Assembly: GCA_947628085.1 (NCBI GenBank) | Contig: CANQYM010000004.1 | Coordinates: 1-48,790 of the forward strand | Length of the DNA: 48,790 bases | From: an uncultured Clostridia bacterium | GTDB lineage: Bacteria; Bacillota; Clostridia; TANB77; CAG-508 | Direction of reading: 5' to 3' | Shown here: piece after piece, positions 25,266 to 35,643 of the stretch | Numbering within the stretch: position 1 is the stretch's first letter | Layout: every line of letters starts with the position of its first letter | Program-made: the position numbers and the translations under genes | Notes under the pieces: generated by a model | What the model saw: the letters and a program-made list of their open reading frames with translations, nothing else | Databases searched by the model: none | What the model was told of the DNA's origin: nothing

Positions 25266-25979
25266 ATGAAAAAGCAAACTTTAATTGGTATAATAATTGG
25301 ACTAGTAATTTTTGTAATTTTAGCTTTATTATATGTAAATTATTCAAATAAAATAAGTGATGAAAGCAATGGATTTGATGAAGAATTATATGCTAAATAT
25401 GAAAATAGAGGGCAAGAAAAAATTATATTTAATCAAGGGGAAAACAATATTGCTCAAGTAAATGGCTTAAATTTGGAATTAGATTCTTATAAAATAGATA
25501 ATGATGAAATAAAATTTAATGTGCTAATATATCCATCTCCAGAAGATTTAGAAACAAAATATGATTACAATACAATTAATTTTTCTTATTATGTTTATGA
25601 TGATAACTTCAATATTCTTACAAATAAATTATCATCAGAAAAGAGTCATCTTGTAGAACCATTTTTCTATAAAGAACATAGAAATGGTGTACCTCAAAAA
25701 TCTTTAGCTGAATATAGAGATTATATACATGAAAATTATAATGTCTTTTCTAAAATGAATTTTAGTTTTGATAATGACCATACATGTAATTATGAAATAG
25801 TTTTAAAAGATGAGAATATATCTAAAAATATAGAAGATTTATATCTTGTAATATATGATTTAAATTATGAATATTCTACTATGGAAACAGTGCATTATGA
25901 TACAGGAGATGTAGAAGAGGAAAAAGCAAATAAAGTACTTGTTGAAAATAAATATTATGAATTTATGGTTAGTAAATAA
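25266..25979 (+). CDS. Membrane-anchored protein of the ECF sigma operon
   Basis: A 237-residue protein with one N-terminal transmembrane helix (about 5-25) and an Asp/Asn/Tyr-rich extracytoplasmic domain of mostly beta character. It starts 16 nt after the anti-sigma stop with a TTGGAGGG ribosome-binding site, so it is the third gene of that operon. No family was recognised. It may be a co-sensor or the stress-response effector. Confidence 0.72.
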   Translation: MKKQTLIGIIIGLVIFVILALLYVNYSNKISDESNGFDEELYAKYENRGQEKIIFNQGENNIAQVNGLNLELDSYKIDNDEIKFNVLIYPSPEDLETKYDYNTINFSYYVYDDNFNILTNKLSSEKSHLVEPFFYKEHRNGVPQKSLAEYRDYIHENYNVFSKMNFSFDNDHTCNYEIVLKDENISKNIEDLYLVIYDLNYEYSTMETVHYDTGDVEEEKANKVLVENKYYEFMVSK

Positions 25980-25985
25980 TGCTGT

Positions 25986-28404
25986 TTACCAATACTGTCC
26001 ATTAGTATATTGATTTCCCTCAAATCTTTTTCCGCTTTTAACAGTATCTATAATATTTTGAATTTCTTGCACATTTTCATCAAGTATATCAATACGAACA
26101 GAAGAAGGTGATAAATCATCATATTTAATTGAAGTAATTTTGCTATTGTAAATTGTTGTAATGCAAGATAAATTATCTGGTACAATTTTAAATTTAAAAT
26201 TCATTCTATCTTTTAAATAGAAATTACTGCTTTTTGTGCATTTTCTATCACATTCTTTGTAGCATTTATTACTTCTTCCAAGATAGCAATAATTATTTGT
26301 CATAAGAGGAAGTTTTCCATAAACTATAATTTCAGTTCCAATAGAAGATGAATTTATAATATTATTTATCTCACTTTTATTAAGCTCAGGAGAAGCTGTA
26401 GCTAAGCTAATTCCTAAAACTTTTAACTCTTCATTTGAAAAGTTATTAAACACATTTAAAGTATAATTTCCAATTAATTCTAAATTATAATTTTTAACTA
26501 AATCAATTTCAGATATGTTTGAAATTACAAAACCTTTTATATCAAAATTTGAAAAATTAGGTAGAGTCTTAGTGTTTTTTAATATATTAGGCATATAAAC
26601 ATATGTATTAAAACTTGAAGTAATATTTTTTATAATGCTATCAAAATTTTTATTATAGAAAAATTTTAATGGAATATATAATTTATCTATATTTTTAAGT
26701 TTCGTATAGTCAAAATTTAAATCTATAGAATTTAATAATAAAGAAACTTTAGGAGAAGTATTTTCAAAATTTTCTTTTAGATTATTAGATTCAATTTTTG
26801 TTAAACTTAAATTATGACTATGCTTTTCCAAAACAGCTTTTTCTAGTTCAAAAATAGCTTTTCTTCTTAATTCATTTAATTCAGATATAGAAATAAATAA
26901 GCCACTATCTATTATAGTTTCTATGTTTTTAAATTCAAACTCAGTATCCCCAGTTTTAGAAATTTGATTAATAATAACCTCTTCTGCAGAAGGTCTATTT
27001 TGTGCTTTTTGAGGAATATTTCCTAAAACTTTAATATTTAAACCTTCATAATATCCTAAATCACATGAAACTTCTAAAGAAGCAGGTAAATTTTCTTTTA
27101 GAGTAAATTTAGCTTTTAAAGGAATCTTTTTAAAATTTTTGTTTTGAGTAAAAGTAGGTGAAATAGATTTATTTAATTTTTCATCCTCTAATTTGTAAAT
27201 AGAATTTCCTAAAGAAATATTTCCCTTCATTCTACCAATTTTAACAGAGTTTCCTTCTTGAGCAGAGGAGAAATTTTGATTATTCATAATAAGCTCAGAT
27301 ACCGTGTATGTTTGATTATTAATTGAAATTTTATCACCAATATTTAAATTGTTTTTTAAGTTTAAACTAACATAACCTTTATTTGAATTAAAGTTAGATA
27401 CTTTTCCTAAAAACAATCCCATATTATTTGGCTTATCTTTAAAAATTAAATTCCTATTTTCAGAAGGAGAGAAATGGCCAGTAGAAAATCCGCCACGATT
27501 AAAGCTTTGAAGAAGTTCTTCTTTATCTGTTAAATTTGTTTCGCTATTTTTTACATTCATTTTATTTTTAATTTGCTTAACTAATTCATCATCACTTAAG
27601 TTTAAATTATTTAAAATAAAATCAATATATTTTCTATAAAATCTTGTAACAGTGCCAACATAAACAGGATTTTTCATTCTTCCTTCAATTTTAAAAGAAT
27701 TTATACCCATTTTTATAAGACTTGGCAAATATTCTATACCTAAAGTATCGTGAGAGCTTAATAAATATCCTTTATCTAGTAACTTTTCATCTTGATAAAG
27801 CTCATAAGGCAATCTACAAGGTTGCGCACAAAGACCACGGTTTCCAGAACGACCACCAATCATACTAGACATTAAACATTGCCCAGAGTAAGATATGCAA
27901 AGAGCACCATGAATAAATACTTCAAGTTCTATAGAAGTATTTTCTCTAATATGTTTAATTTCATCAACAGAAAGCTCTCTTGCTAAAACAACTCTAGAAA
28001 ATCCTAATTTTTCTAATTGTTTAACACCTTCTAAATTGTGAACAGTCATCTGAGTGCTAGCATGAATAGGAATTTCAGGATAGTTTTTTAAAAGATACGT
28101 GGCTAATCCTAAATCTTGTACTATAATTGCATCAACGCCTAAATTATAACTACTAATAGCAAGGTTCACAGCATCCTCAAATTCATTATTTTTAATTAAA
28201 GTGTTTAATGTTAAGTGAACTGCTACATTTCTTAACTTTGCATATTTTATTGCTTCAAGTAATTCTTCTTTTTCAAAATTTGTGGCTCTTGTTCTAGCAT
28301 TAAAAGAAGAAGAACCTAGGTAAACACTATCTGCTCCATTTTGAATAGCAGATTTTAAACATTCAAAATCTCCGAACAGGAGATAATAATTCTATCTTAT
28401 TCAT
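25986..28404 (-). CDS. U32 family peptidase, +1 recoded at CGG
   Basis: A large U32 peptidase (PF01136 plus the DUF3656-type middle region), 805 residues if recoded. The start is the ATG at 28402-28404, after AGAAGGGA. Codons 1-10 give MNKIELLSPV. Codon 11 is CGG (28374-28372) and the zero frame then stops after RRF. Skipping the C gives GDFECLKSAIQNGADSVYLG, exactly the conserved U32 N-terminus, and the frame stays open to 25986. The U32 signature EVFIHGALC-x4-G-x-C and CAQPCRLPY are present further on, and a Cys cluster (CYLGRSNKCYKECDRKC) lies near the C-terminus. Related RlhA/TrhP-type U32 proteins act in RNA hydroxylation, so 'peptidase' is a family label. It is convergent with the ECF operon. 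Confidence 0.88.
28371..28377 (-). other. CGG +1 recoding site in the U32 peptidase
   Basis: Minus strand GTT CGG A at codon 11. Skipping the C (G at 28374 on the plus strand) gives the invariant SPVGDFE. Without recoding only a 13-residue peptide is made. Confidence 0.87.
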
Positions 28405-28562
28405 ATAAATTTCCCTTCTAGATAAGTAAAAACATTGTATAATATTTTTTGTGAAACTTCAAGAAAACCATATACTTTTATTAGTAAATGGCTTTACTTT
28501 TTTATAATTTATATATAAAATATTAAAAGTATTTAAAAGAATTTATAAAGGAGGAATAATAA

Positions 28563-30333
28563 TTGAGTTCAGGAAAGAGAAGTATAAATTCAGACAAAAA
28601 GAATATAAAAATAAATTATAAAGTAATTTTAGCTATAATATTAGTAATTGCTTTAGTAGGAGTAATTATATTTTTTGTTTTAAATACACCGAAGGAAAAA
28701 GAGAAAACAGAAACAGATGAAAACGAAAAAGAAGTTGCCATTTATGAAATTAAAGAAGTAGAGAAAAAAACAATTGATCAAATTTTAGCAGAATTTGGTG
28801 GAGAAGTAACAGAACAGCCAAAAGATGATACTTATTATATAAAAAAAGATGGAAAAGATTATACGGCATATTTAGATGGAGAAATTGTAGAAGGAAACAT
28901 AGTGCCTTGGTCTGGAAGCTCTAAAGAACCACAAGTAGATCAAGCGGGAAACACAAATATATATACAGCAGATGAATTAAAATGGATAGCAGACCAAGTT
29001 ATAAGTGGAGAAAAGAATTTTAGCGGAGTAACAATTACTTTAAGAAATAACATAGATTTAGGAGCAAGACAAAAAGAAGATGGTTCTTGGGAAGGAAATC
29101 CATGGACATCAATTGTAGGATTTTTAGATGAAACGGGGGGAGCTGAAGAAGCACAAAATACAACAAATGAAACTGCCACTCAAGAAGAAACTCAAGCTAT
29201 TCAAGATGATTCAGTTCAAACTCAAAATGCTAATCTAAAAAGATTTGCAGGAATATTTAACGGAAATGGTTTTTCTATAAGAGGAATGAATATAATTGCT
29301 GATAAAGATTATCAAGGTTTATTTGGATTTTCTAGTGGAACAATAACAAATTTAAAATTAAAATATAGCAATATACAAGCCAATAATGTAGTTGGAGGAA
29401 TTGTTGGACTAAATTTAGGAACAGTATCAAATTGTTCGATAGAACATATAAATGTTCAAGGAAAAGAAAAAGTTGGTGGAATAGTAGGACTTCGGTATGA
29501 CTGAATCTAAAATAGAGTTTTGCCAAGTAATAGGAGATAATTGTTTTATTAATGCAGAAAAATATGCTGGAGGAATTTCTGGCTATACAAACAACAATTC
29601 AAATATTAATAATTGCACAAACTTAGCAAATGTATATGCAACAGATTATTTAGGTGGAATAACTGGAATTGCTTTTTATGGTACAAAATTGCAAAATGTA
29701 ACAAACTTAGCTAAAAATATTGTAGGTAAAAAATATGTTGGAGGAATTTCAGGTTATTCAGAAGCTGAAATATCATATTCTAGCAATCATACTCTAGATA
29801 ATAAAGAAGGAATAATAGTAGGAGATGGATTTGTTGGTGGTATTGCTGGAATAAACTATAAAATGGGAAACATTACAGATTGTTATAACTCATCAAAAAT
29901 TGTTGTAAATAGTGCTAATGGCGGAGGAATAGCAGGAATAAACAATTCAAATATTTCTAATTGCTACAATATTGGAGAAATAAGCACAAATGAAAACTCT
30001 GTAAATGTATTAGGCGGAATATGTGGTCAAAATAGTTCAGAAAGTTATATATACACATCTTACAATATTGGAAAAATAGATTCAAAAAATGATGTTGCTG
30101 GATTAGTTTATGCTAATTTTGGGCAAGCACAAAATGCATTTTATTTAGTTTCATCTCTTGAAAAAGAAGGAGTAGATAGTGAATTTGCAAAAACAGAAGA
30201 TGAGATGAAAAATGCAATTTTAACAGATTTAGGAGAAAATTTTGCAAAAGATGAAGCAAATGTAAATTTAGGTTTTCCAGTTTTAAAATGGCAATCAAAT
30301 GTAGGAACTTCTCAAGAAGAAACAACTGAGTAA
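28563..30333 (+). CDS. GLUG-repeat surface protein, +1 recoded at CGG
   Basis: 589 residues if recoded. It starts at TTG with AAAGGAGG 6 nt upstream. A short basic tail and one transmembrane helix (about 20-42) anchor it. Residues about 55-180 form a mixed domain. From about 220 onward there are GLUG-like repeats with the pattern GGI-V/S/A-G plus N-C, which build a beta-solenoid outside the cell. In the initial frame the stop comes four codons into a repeat (GGIVGL then RYD). Skipping the C of CGG at 29493 gives GGIVGL-GMTESKIEFCQ and keeps the solenoid running to 30333. The two parts match in composition and repeat phase, so this is one gene. Confidence 0.87.
29490..29496 (+). other. CGG +1 recoding site in the GLUG protein
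   Basis: CTT CGG T at codon 311. Skipping C29493 gives CTT GGT ATG and continues the repeat. The zero frame stops at 29502-29504. Confidence 0.85.
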
Positions 30334-30363
30334 AAATAAACTATAAATATTTAACAAAAATGC

Positions 30364-30392
30364 TTGCAATTACTGAAATTTAAGTGTATAAT
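30364..30392 (+). promoter_or_regulatory. Promoter of the rimP-nusA-infB operon
   Basis: TTGCAA (30364-30369) and perfect TATAAT (30387-30392), spacer 17 nt. Confidence 0.8.
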
Positions 30393-30417
30393 ATTTATGT
30401 CATAAATTTAAGCTAGA

Positions 30418-30443
30418 AGAGTGGGAACAAATCCCACTCTTTA
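30418..30443 (+). promoter_or_regulatory. Leader hairpin before rimP
   Basis: Perfect AGAGTGGGA / TCCCACTCT stem with an ACAAA loop, followed by a short TT run and then the AAAGGAGGT ribosome-binding site. It sits in the 5' leader like a weak terminator, which would allow attenuation by NusA, the second gene product. The mechanism is inference. Confidence 0.6.
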
Positions 30444-30466
30444 CTAATGTTAAAGGAGGTACTATC

Positions 30467-30931
30467 TTGGCATTAAATAATATTGAGCCAAAAGTTCAAG
30501 AACTTTTAGAGAATATTATAACAGATTTAGGCTATGAGTTATATGATGTAATATACGAAAAAGAAGGAAAAGATTTTTACTTAAGAATTTTTATAGATAA
30601 ACCAAATGGAATTGATATAAATGATTGTGAAAAAGTAAATAATGCAATAAACGATGTTTTAGATGAGGCAGACTACATTAAAGAACAATACTTTTTAGAA
30701 GTATCTTCTCCTGGAATAGAAAGAACTTTAAGAAAAGAAAAACATTTTTTATCACAAATAGGAAATGAAATAAAAGTAAAACTCTTTAAGCCTACTAGCG
30801 AAAAGCAAAAAGAAATAGTAGGAAAACTGGAAGAATATAATAGAGATTGGATTACGTTAAAAGTCGAAAATGAGACTATAAAAATAAATTCTAAAGATAT
30901 AGCTATTGCAAAAACTATATTTAATTGGTAG
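30467..30931 (+). CDS. rimP: Ribosome maturation factor RimP
   Basis: A 154-residue cytosolic factor for 30S subunit maturation. Family motifs are YELYDVIYEKEGKDFYLRIFIDKPNGI, the DCEKVNNAINDVLDE segment and YFLEVSSPGIERTLRKEKHF. Start at TTG, supported by AAAGGAGGT 6 nt upstream. First gene of the classical rimP-nusA-rnpM-ylxQ-infB-rbfA operon; nusA follows after 14 nt. Confidence 0.95.
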   Translation: MALNNIEPKVQELLENIITDLGYELYDVIYEKEGKDFYLRIFIDKPNGIDINDCEKVNNAINDVLDEADYIKEQYFLEVSSPGIERTLRKEKHFLSQIGNEIKVKLFKPTSEKQKEIVGKLEEYNRDWITLKVENETIKINSKDIAIAKTIFNW

Positions 30932-30945
30932 GAGGAAATGGAAAA

Positions 30946-32226
30946 ATGAAAAACGTTGACGTAAAAGAACTAATTACAGTTATGGATGAATTAGAAAAAG
31001 AAAGAGGAATAAGCAAAGATTATCTTGTATCAGCATTAGAAGAAGCTTTAGTTAAAGCATATAAACAAAACTTTGATGCAGATGAAAATATTGAAAATGT
31101 AAAAGTTACTATAGATAAAGTAACAGGTGAAATGCATGTTTATTCTGCTAGAGAAGTTGTTAAAGAGCTACCTGTCCCAGAACTTGAGATTAGCTTAGAA
31201 GAAGCTAGAAAAATTGATAAAAATTATAATGTTGGAGATGTAGTTAATATTGAAATAAAACCTAAAGACTTTGGTAGAATTGCAGCTCAAAAAGCAAAAC
31301 AAGTTGTTATTCAAAAAATAAGAGAAGCTGAAAAAGATATGGCTTTTTCTGAATTTAACGATAAAAAAGGAGAAATTGTTTCTGGTTTAATTCAAAAAGC
31401 AGATGGAAGAATTGTTGTTATGGATTTAGGAAAACTAGAAGGAGTTATGCCTTTAAAAGAACAAATTCCTACTGAAACATATAGAGTAAATGACAAAATT
31501 AAAGGATATGTTTTAGAAGTTGAAAGAGGATTAAAAGGAACTCCTCAGGTTATAGTTTCAAGAAGTCATCCAGATTTTGTTAGAAAATTATTTGAATTTG
31601 AAATTCCAGAAATTTATGAAGGTTTAATAGAAATAAGAAGTATATCTAGAGACCCGGGCTCTAGAAGCAAAATAGCTGTATATTCTAGAGATGAAAATAT
31701 AGATCCAGTTGGTTCTTGCGTTGGACAAAAGGGAGTTAGAATTCAAAACATTATAAATGAATTAAATGGAGAAAAAATTGATGTTATTGAATGGAATGAA
31801 GACCCAGCAATTTATATTGCTGCAGCTTTACTTCCAGCACAAGTTATGGCAGTTGACGTTAAAGAAGAAGAAAAATTTGCACAAGTTATAGTTCCAGATG
31901 ACCAATTATCTTTAGCAATTGGTAAATCAGGACAAAATGCTAGATTAGCTGCAAGACTTACAAATTGGAAAATAGATATAAAATCTGAAACACAAATTAG
32001 AGAAATTTTACTTGCTCAGCTTGAATCAGAAAAAAATGAAGAAGCAAGTAGTGAGCCAGAAGTAGAAGAAAATAGTGAGCCTGAAGAAGAAGTTAAAGAA
32101 GAAGCAAAAAAAGAAAAGAAAACAAAAAAATCTACTAAAAAGGTAGAAAAAGAAGAAGCTAAAGAAAGCGAAGAAGTTTCAGAAGAAGCACCTAAAAAGA
32201 AAAGAGGAAAAGCAAAAAAAAGCTGA
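30946..32226 (+). CDS. nusA: Transcription termination/antitermination factor NusA
   Basis: A 426-residue RNA polymerase-binding factor. It has an N-terminal RNAP-binding domain (1-125), S1 domain (about 130-200), and two KH domains with DPVGSCVGQKGVRI and LAIGKSGQNARLAARLT motifs (about 230-345). A long Glu/Lys-rich tail of about 75 residues follows, typical of Clostridia in being disordered. I chose the ATG at 30946, behind TAGGAGGAA. The end lies on an A8 run: a one-base length change would replace the last codons by KAESEN, so the terminus is uncertain by a few residues. Confidence 0.96.
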   Translation: MKNVDVKELITVMDELEKERGISKDYLVSALEEALVKAYKQNFDADENIENVKVTIDKVTGEMHVYSAREVVKELPVPELEISLEEARKIDKNYNVGDVVNIEIKPKDFGRIAAQKAKQVVIQKIREAEKDMAFSEFNDKKGEIVSGLIQKADGRIVVMDLGKLEGVMPLKEQIPTETYRVNDKIKGYVLEVERGLKGTPQVIVSRSHPDFVRKLFEFEIPEIYEGLIEIRSISRDPGSRSKIAVYSRDENIDPVGSCVGQKGVRIQNIINELNGEKIDVIEWNEDPAIYIAAALLPAQVMAVDVKEEEKFAQVIVPDDQLSLAIGKSGQNARLAARLTNWKIDIKSETQIREILLAQLESEKNEEASSEPEVEENSEPEEEVKEEAKKEKKTKKSTKKVEKEEAKESEEVSEEAPKKKRGKAKKS

Positions 32227-32267
32227 AAGTGAAAACTAAAACGCAAAATAATAGGAAGTGATTTTAA

Positions 32268-32534
32268 ATGGTTAAAAAGAAAATACCACTAAGAACTTGT
32301 ATGGCTTGTAATGAACAAAAAGAAAAGAAAGATCTTTTAAGAATAGTTAAATCTAAAGATGGCACTATTGAGCCAGACATTACTGGCAAGAAAAATGGTA
32401 GAGGAGCATATATTTGCAAAAAAGAAGAATGCTTAGATAAAATTATAAAGTCACATAGACTAGAAAAAATATTTGAAACTAAAATAAGTTTAGAATTATA
32501 TGAAAGTATAAGAGGTGTAATTGTTGGTAAATAA
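32268..32534 (+). CDS. rnpM: RNase P modulator RnpM (YlxR)
   Basis: An 88-residue protein of the DUF448/YlxR family with the family signature PLRTCMACNEQKEKKDLLRIV and NGRGAYICKKEECL. In Bacillus YlxR binds the RNase P RNA and modulates its activity. Both the RNA (rnpB, 9902-10263) and this protein are in the window. The 3' end overlaps the next gene by 14 nt. Confidence 0.94.
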   Translation: MVKKKIPLRTCMACNEQKEKKDLLRIVKSKDGTIEPDITGKKNGRGAYICKKEECLDKIIKSHRLEKIFETKISLELYESIRGVIVGK

Positions 32535-32832
32535 GGTAAATGGTTTACTTGGAATTTCTGCAAAAGCAGGAAAAGTTTCTGCTGGAACAGATTTAGTTTT
32601 AGAAGAAATTTCTAAAAAAAATATTGAACTAGTTATTATTGCAAAAGATACATCAGAAAAAACAATTAAAAACATAAAATATTATTGTGGTAAAGAAAAT
32701 ATACCTGCGATTATGCATGGTACTATTGAAGAAAATAGTAAAGCAATAGGAAAATACAATAAAGCTATATTGGGGATTAAAGATAAGAATTTAGCCGAAG
32801 CTATAAAGAAAGTAATTTCTGGGGGTGAATAG
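32521..32832 (+). CDS. ylxQ: L7Ae-family ribosomal-like protein YlxQ
   Basis: A 103-residue L7Ae/L30e/S12e-fold RNA-binding protein with VNGLLGISAKAGKVSAGTD at the start and LVIIAKDTSEKTIKN, the YlxQ (RplGA) family signature. YlxQ binds K-turn RNA. The start is a TTG (32521 or 32524) inside the end of rnpM, with AGAGGTG just upstream. The infB start follows directly after the stop. Confidence 0.92.
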   Translation: MLVNKVNGLLGISAKAGKVSAGTDLVLEEISKKNIELVIIAKDTSEKTIKNIKYYCGKENIPAIMHGTIEENSKAIGKYNKAILGIKDKNLAEAIKKVISGGE

Positions 32833-32833
32833 T

Positions 32834-35588
32834 TTGGAAAAAATTAAAATTCATGAGATTGCAAAAAAATTGGGAGTTGAAACAAGGAAAATTTTAGAAA
32901 TAGCAAAACAAGAGCGGAATAGAAGTCAAAAGTCATTTAAGCTCTGTTACAAAAGAAGAGATGAATAAAATAGAAGAAAAGTTTAAAGGAGTTTCAAAAA
33001 CAAAACCTATGGAGAGTAAAAAAGAAAAAGATAATGGCCCAGTTATAATTAGAAGAGCGGTTATTATTAATGATGATGAGGAGCAGAAAAGAGAAGAAGA
33101 AAGAAGAAGAAAAGAGCAAGCAAGAAAAAAAGATGTTGGATTCATTGAGAATAAAAGAAATAAAGATTACAACATAGTTTATAGAGATAAACCTTCAAAG
33201 CCTCTTACTGTTAGTGAATTATTAGGACTTACAAGCAAAAAGCCTGAAGAGAAAAAAGAAGAGAAAGCTTCTCATACTGTAGCTACTGAAAAAGTAGAAA
33301 AAACAATTTCTGCAAATAAAGAAACAGAAGTTGTTAATAATGATGCTCCAAAAACTCCTAAAATGCAAGAACAAAAAAATAATAAACCTAAATTTGAAAA
33401 TAATAAGAAAGAAACCCCTTATAATAAAGAAAATAAAAAGAATTTCGGAGATAACGATAAAAACCAATTTAATAAAAGAGATAATAAAAATAATAATTTT
33501 AGAAGAAATGAAGATAGAGGAATAGACAGAAAAATTAAAAACATAATGGATGTAGATATACCTACAGAAAAAGAAAATGTTAGAGATTATGGAAATAAAG
33601 CAAAAGACAAGGCAAAACAAAATAGACAACAAGATGAACAAAAAGTTGCAAAAAAGAATCGTAGAAATAATAACGATTTCGACTCTGATAAATTAAACAA
33701 CTTAAAAAGACAAGGTCAATTGTCTAATATGTTTAAAGAAGGAGATATGTTAGATTACTATGATCTAAGTACTGAAAGAGGAAGAAGAGCTAAAAAGAAA
33801 AATTCTAAACAAGAAAATAGAAATAAACAAAAAATATTCAAACTAACTGAAATAACTATTCCTGATACTATTTCAGTAAAAGATTTAGCTACTGAAATGA
33901 AAATAACAAGCAGTGATGTTATCAAAAAGCTATTAGGATTAGGAATAATGGCAACAATAAATAATGAATTAGATTTTGATACAGCTTATTTAATAGCACA
34001 AGAATATGGAATTAATGCTGTAAAGAAAAATGTTGTAACAGATGAAGACATCTTAATAGATGAAACAGAAGATAAAGAAGAAGATTTAAAACCAAGACCA
34101 CCAGTAATAGTTGTTATGGGACACGTTGACCATGGAAAAACTTCACTTCTTGACGCAATTAGAAGTACAAATGTTATTGAAGGAGAGTCAGGTGGTATTA
34201 CACAACATATTGGTGCATATCAAGTAAAAATAAACGATAGAGATATAACTTTCTTAGACACACCAGGACATGAAGCATTTACTAGCATGAGAGCAAGAGG
34301 AGCAATGATTACAGATATTGCAATACTTGTAGTTGCAGCAAATGATGGTGTTATGCCTCAAACAGTTGAAGCAATTAACCATGCAAAAGCTGCAAAAATA
34401 CCAATTGTGGTTGCAGTAAATAAAATGGACTTACCAGATGCAAACTTTGAAAAAGTTCAACAAGAATTAATGAAATATGATTTAGTTCCAGAGGCTTGGG
34501 GTGGAGACACAATCTATGTTCCAATTTCTGCTAAGAAAAAAGAAGGTATAGATAATCTTCTTGAAATGGTATTATTACAAGCAGACGTGTTAGAACTAAA
34601 AGCTAATCCTACAAAACAAGCAAAAGGTACAGTAATAGAAGCAAGACTTGATAAAACAAGAGGACCTGTTGCTACAATGCTTGTACAAAGAGGAAAATTA
34701 GATGTTGGAGATACAATTATTGTTGGTTCTTCAATAGGTAGAATTAGAACAATGCAAAACTATAAAGGTAAGAAAGTTAAGAGTGCAGGACCATCTACAC
34801 CAGTTGAAATTACAGGTTTAACTTCAGTTCCAGAATCAGGAGATATTTTCTATGAAGTAAAAGATGAAAGAACAGCTAAACACTTAATAGAAAAGAGAAA
34901 ATCTGAAAAGAGAGAAAAAGAAATTGCGCATAACACAATTGTTACTCTTGATGATTTATTTAATAAAATTGAAAGTGAAAACTTAAAAGAATTAAACTTA
35001 ATAGTAAAAGCAGATGTTCAAGGTTCTGTTGAAGCATTAAAACAATCTTTAGAAAAACTTTCAAACAAAGAAGTTGTTGTTAAAGTAATTCACTCTAATG
35101 TTGGTGGTGTTACAGAATCAGATGTAACTTTAGCTAAAGTTTCAGGAGCAATAATAATAGCATTTAATGTTAGACCAGAAACTATAGCAAAAACTATTGC
35201 AGATAAAGAAGGAGTAGAAATTAAACAATATTCTGTAATTTATGATGCAATAAATGATGTTGAATCAGCTATGAAAGGAATGTTAGATCCTGTTTATAAA
35301 GAAGTTATAATTGGAACAGCTGAAATTAGACAAACATTTAAAGTTTCTAATGTTGGTACAATAGCAGGTTCTTATGTTCTAACAGGAAAAGTTGCTAGAA
35401 ATGCAGGAATTAGAGTAATTCGTGATAACATTGTAATTCATGATGGAAAACTTATATCTTTAAAAAGATTTAAAGATGATGTTAAAGAAGTTGATAAAGG
35501 TTATGAATGTGGTCTTCAAATAGATGGATTTAATGACATAAAAGAAGGAGATCAATTAGAAGTTTATATAATGGAACAAGTAAAATAA
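32834..35588 (+). CDS. infB: Translation initiation factor IF-2, +1 recoded at CGG
   Basis: The 917-residue GTPase that brings initiator tRNA to the 30S subunit. It starts at TTG (32834), one base after the ylxQ stop, with GGGGGTG upstream. Codons 1-27 give the IF2_N domain ([23 protein letters not shown]). Codon 28 is CGG (32915-32917) and the zero frame stops at 32966-32968 after 44 residues. Skipping the C yields [11 protein letters not shown], the conserved IF2_N ending, and an open frame to 35588. The linker is Lys/Asn-rich. The second IF2_N is at about 350-400. The G domain carries GHVDHGKT (429-436), DTPGHEAF and NKMD, and domains II to IV follow. Essential in all bacteria; no other infB copy is in the window. 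Confidence 0.92.
32912..32918 (+). other. CGG +1 recoding site in infB
   Basis: GAG CGG A at codon 28. Skipping C32915 gives GAG GGA ATA GAA GTC and the family-conserved IF2_N sequence. No Shine-Dalgarno-like spacer or stop codon adjoins the site, unlike prfB. Confidence 0.88.
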
Positions 35589-35643
35589 TTTATTTCGTTT
35601 TGTAAATACTATATTTATAAAATAAACATGAAAGGAAATTTAT

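Noticed and set aside
32214..32239. Frame shift at the A8 run in the end of nusA (tail KAESEN)
   Set aside because: It affects only the last few residues of a disordered tail. A run-length difference is as likely, and there is no CGG at the site.
33222..33641. Long minus-strand open frame inside infB
   Set aside because: It is the antisense shadow of the Lys/Asn-rich linker of IF-2, rich in Phe and Ile, with no start signals.
33331..33641. A/T-rich low-complexity stretch as an origin or repeat array
   Set aside because: It is the coding sequence for the IF-2 linker, with no DnaA boxes or regular period.
32961..35588. infB starting at the ATG at 32961
   Set aside because: It would lose the first IF2_N domain, which is plainly encoded upstream in another frame up to the CGG.
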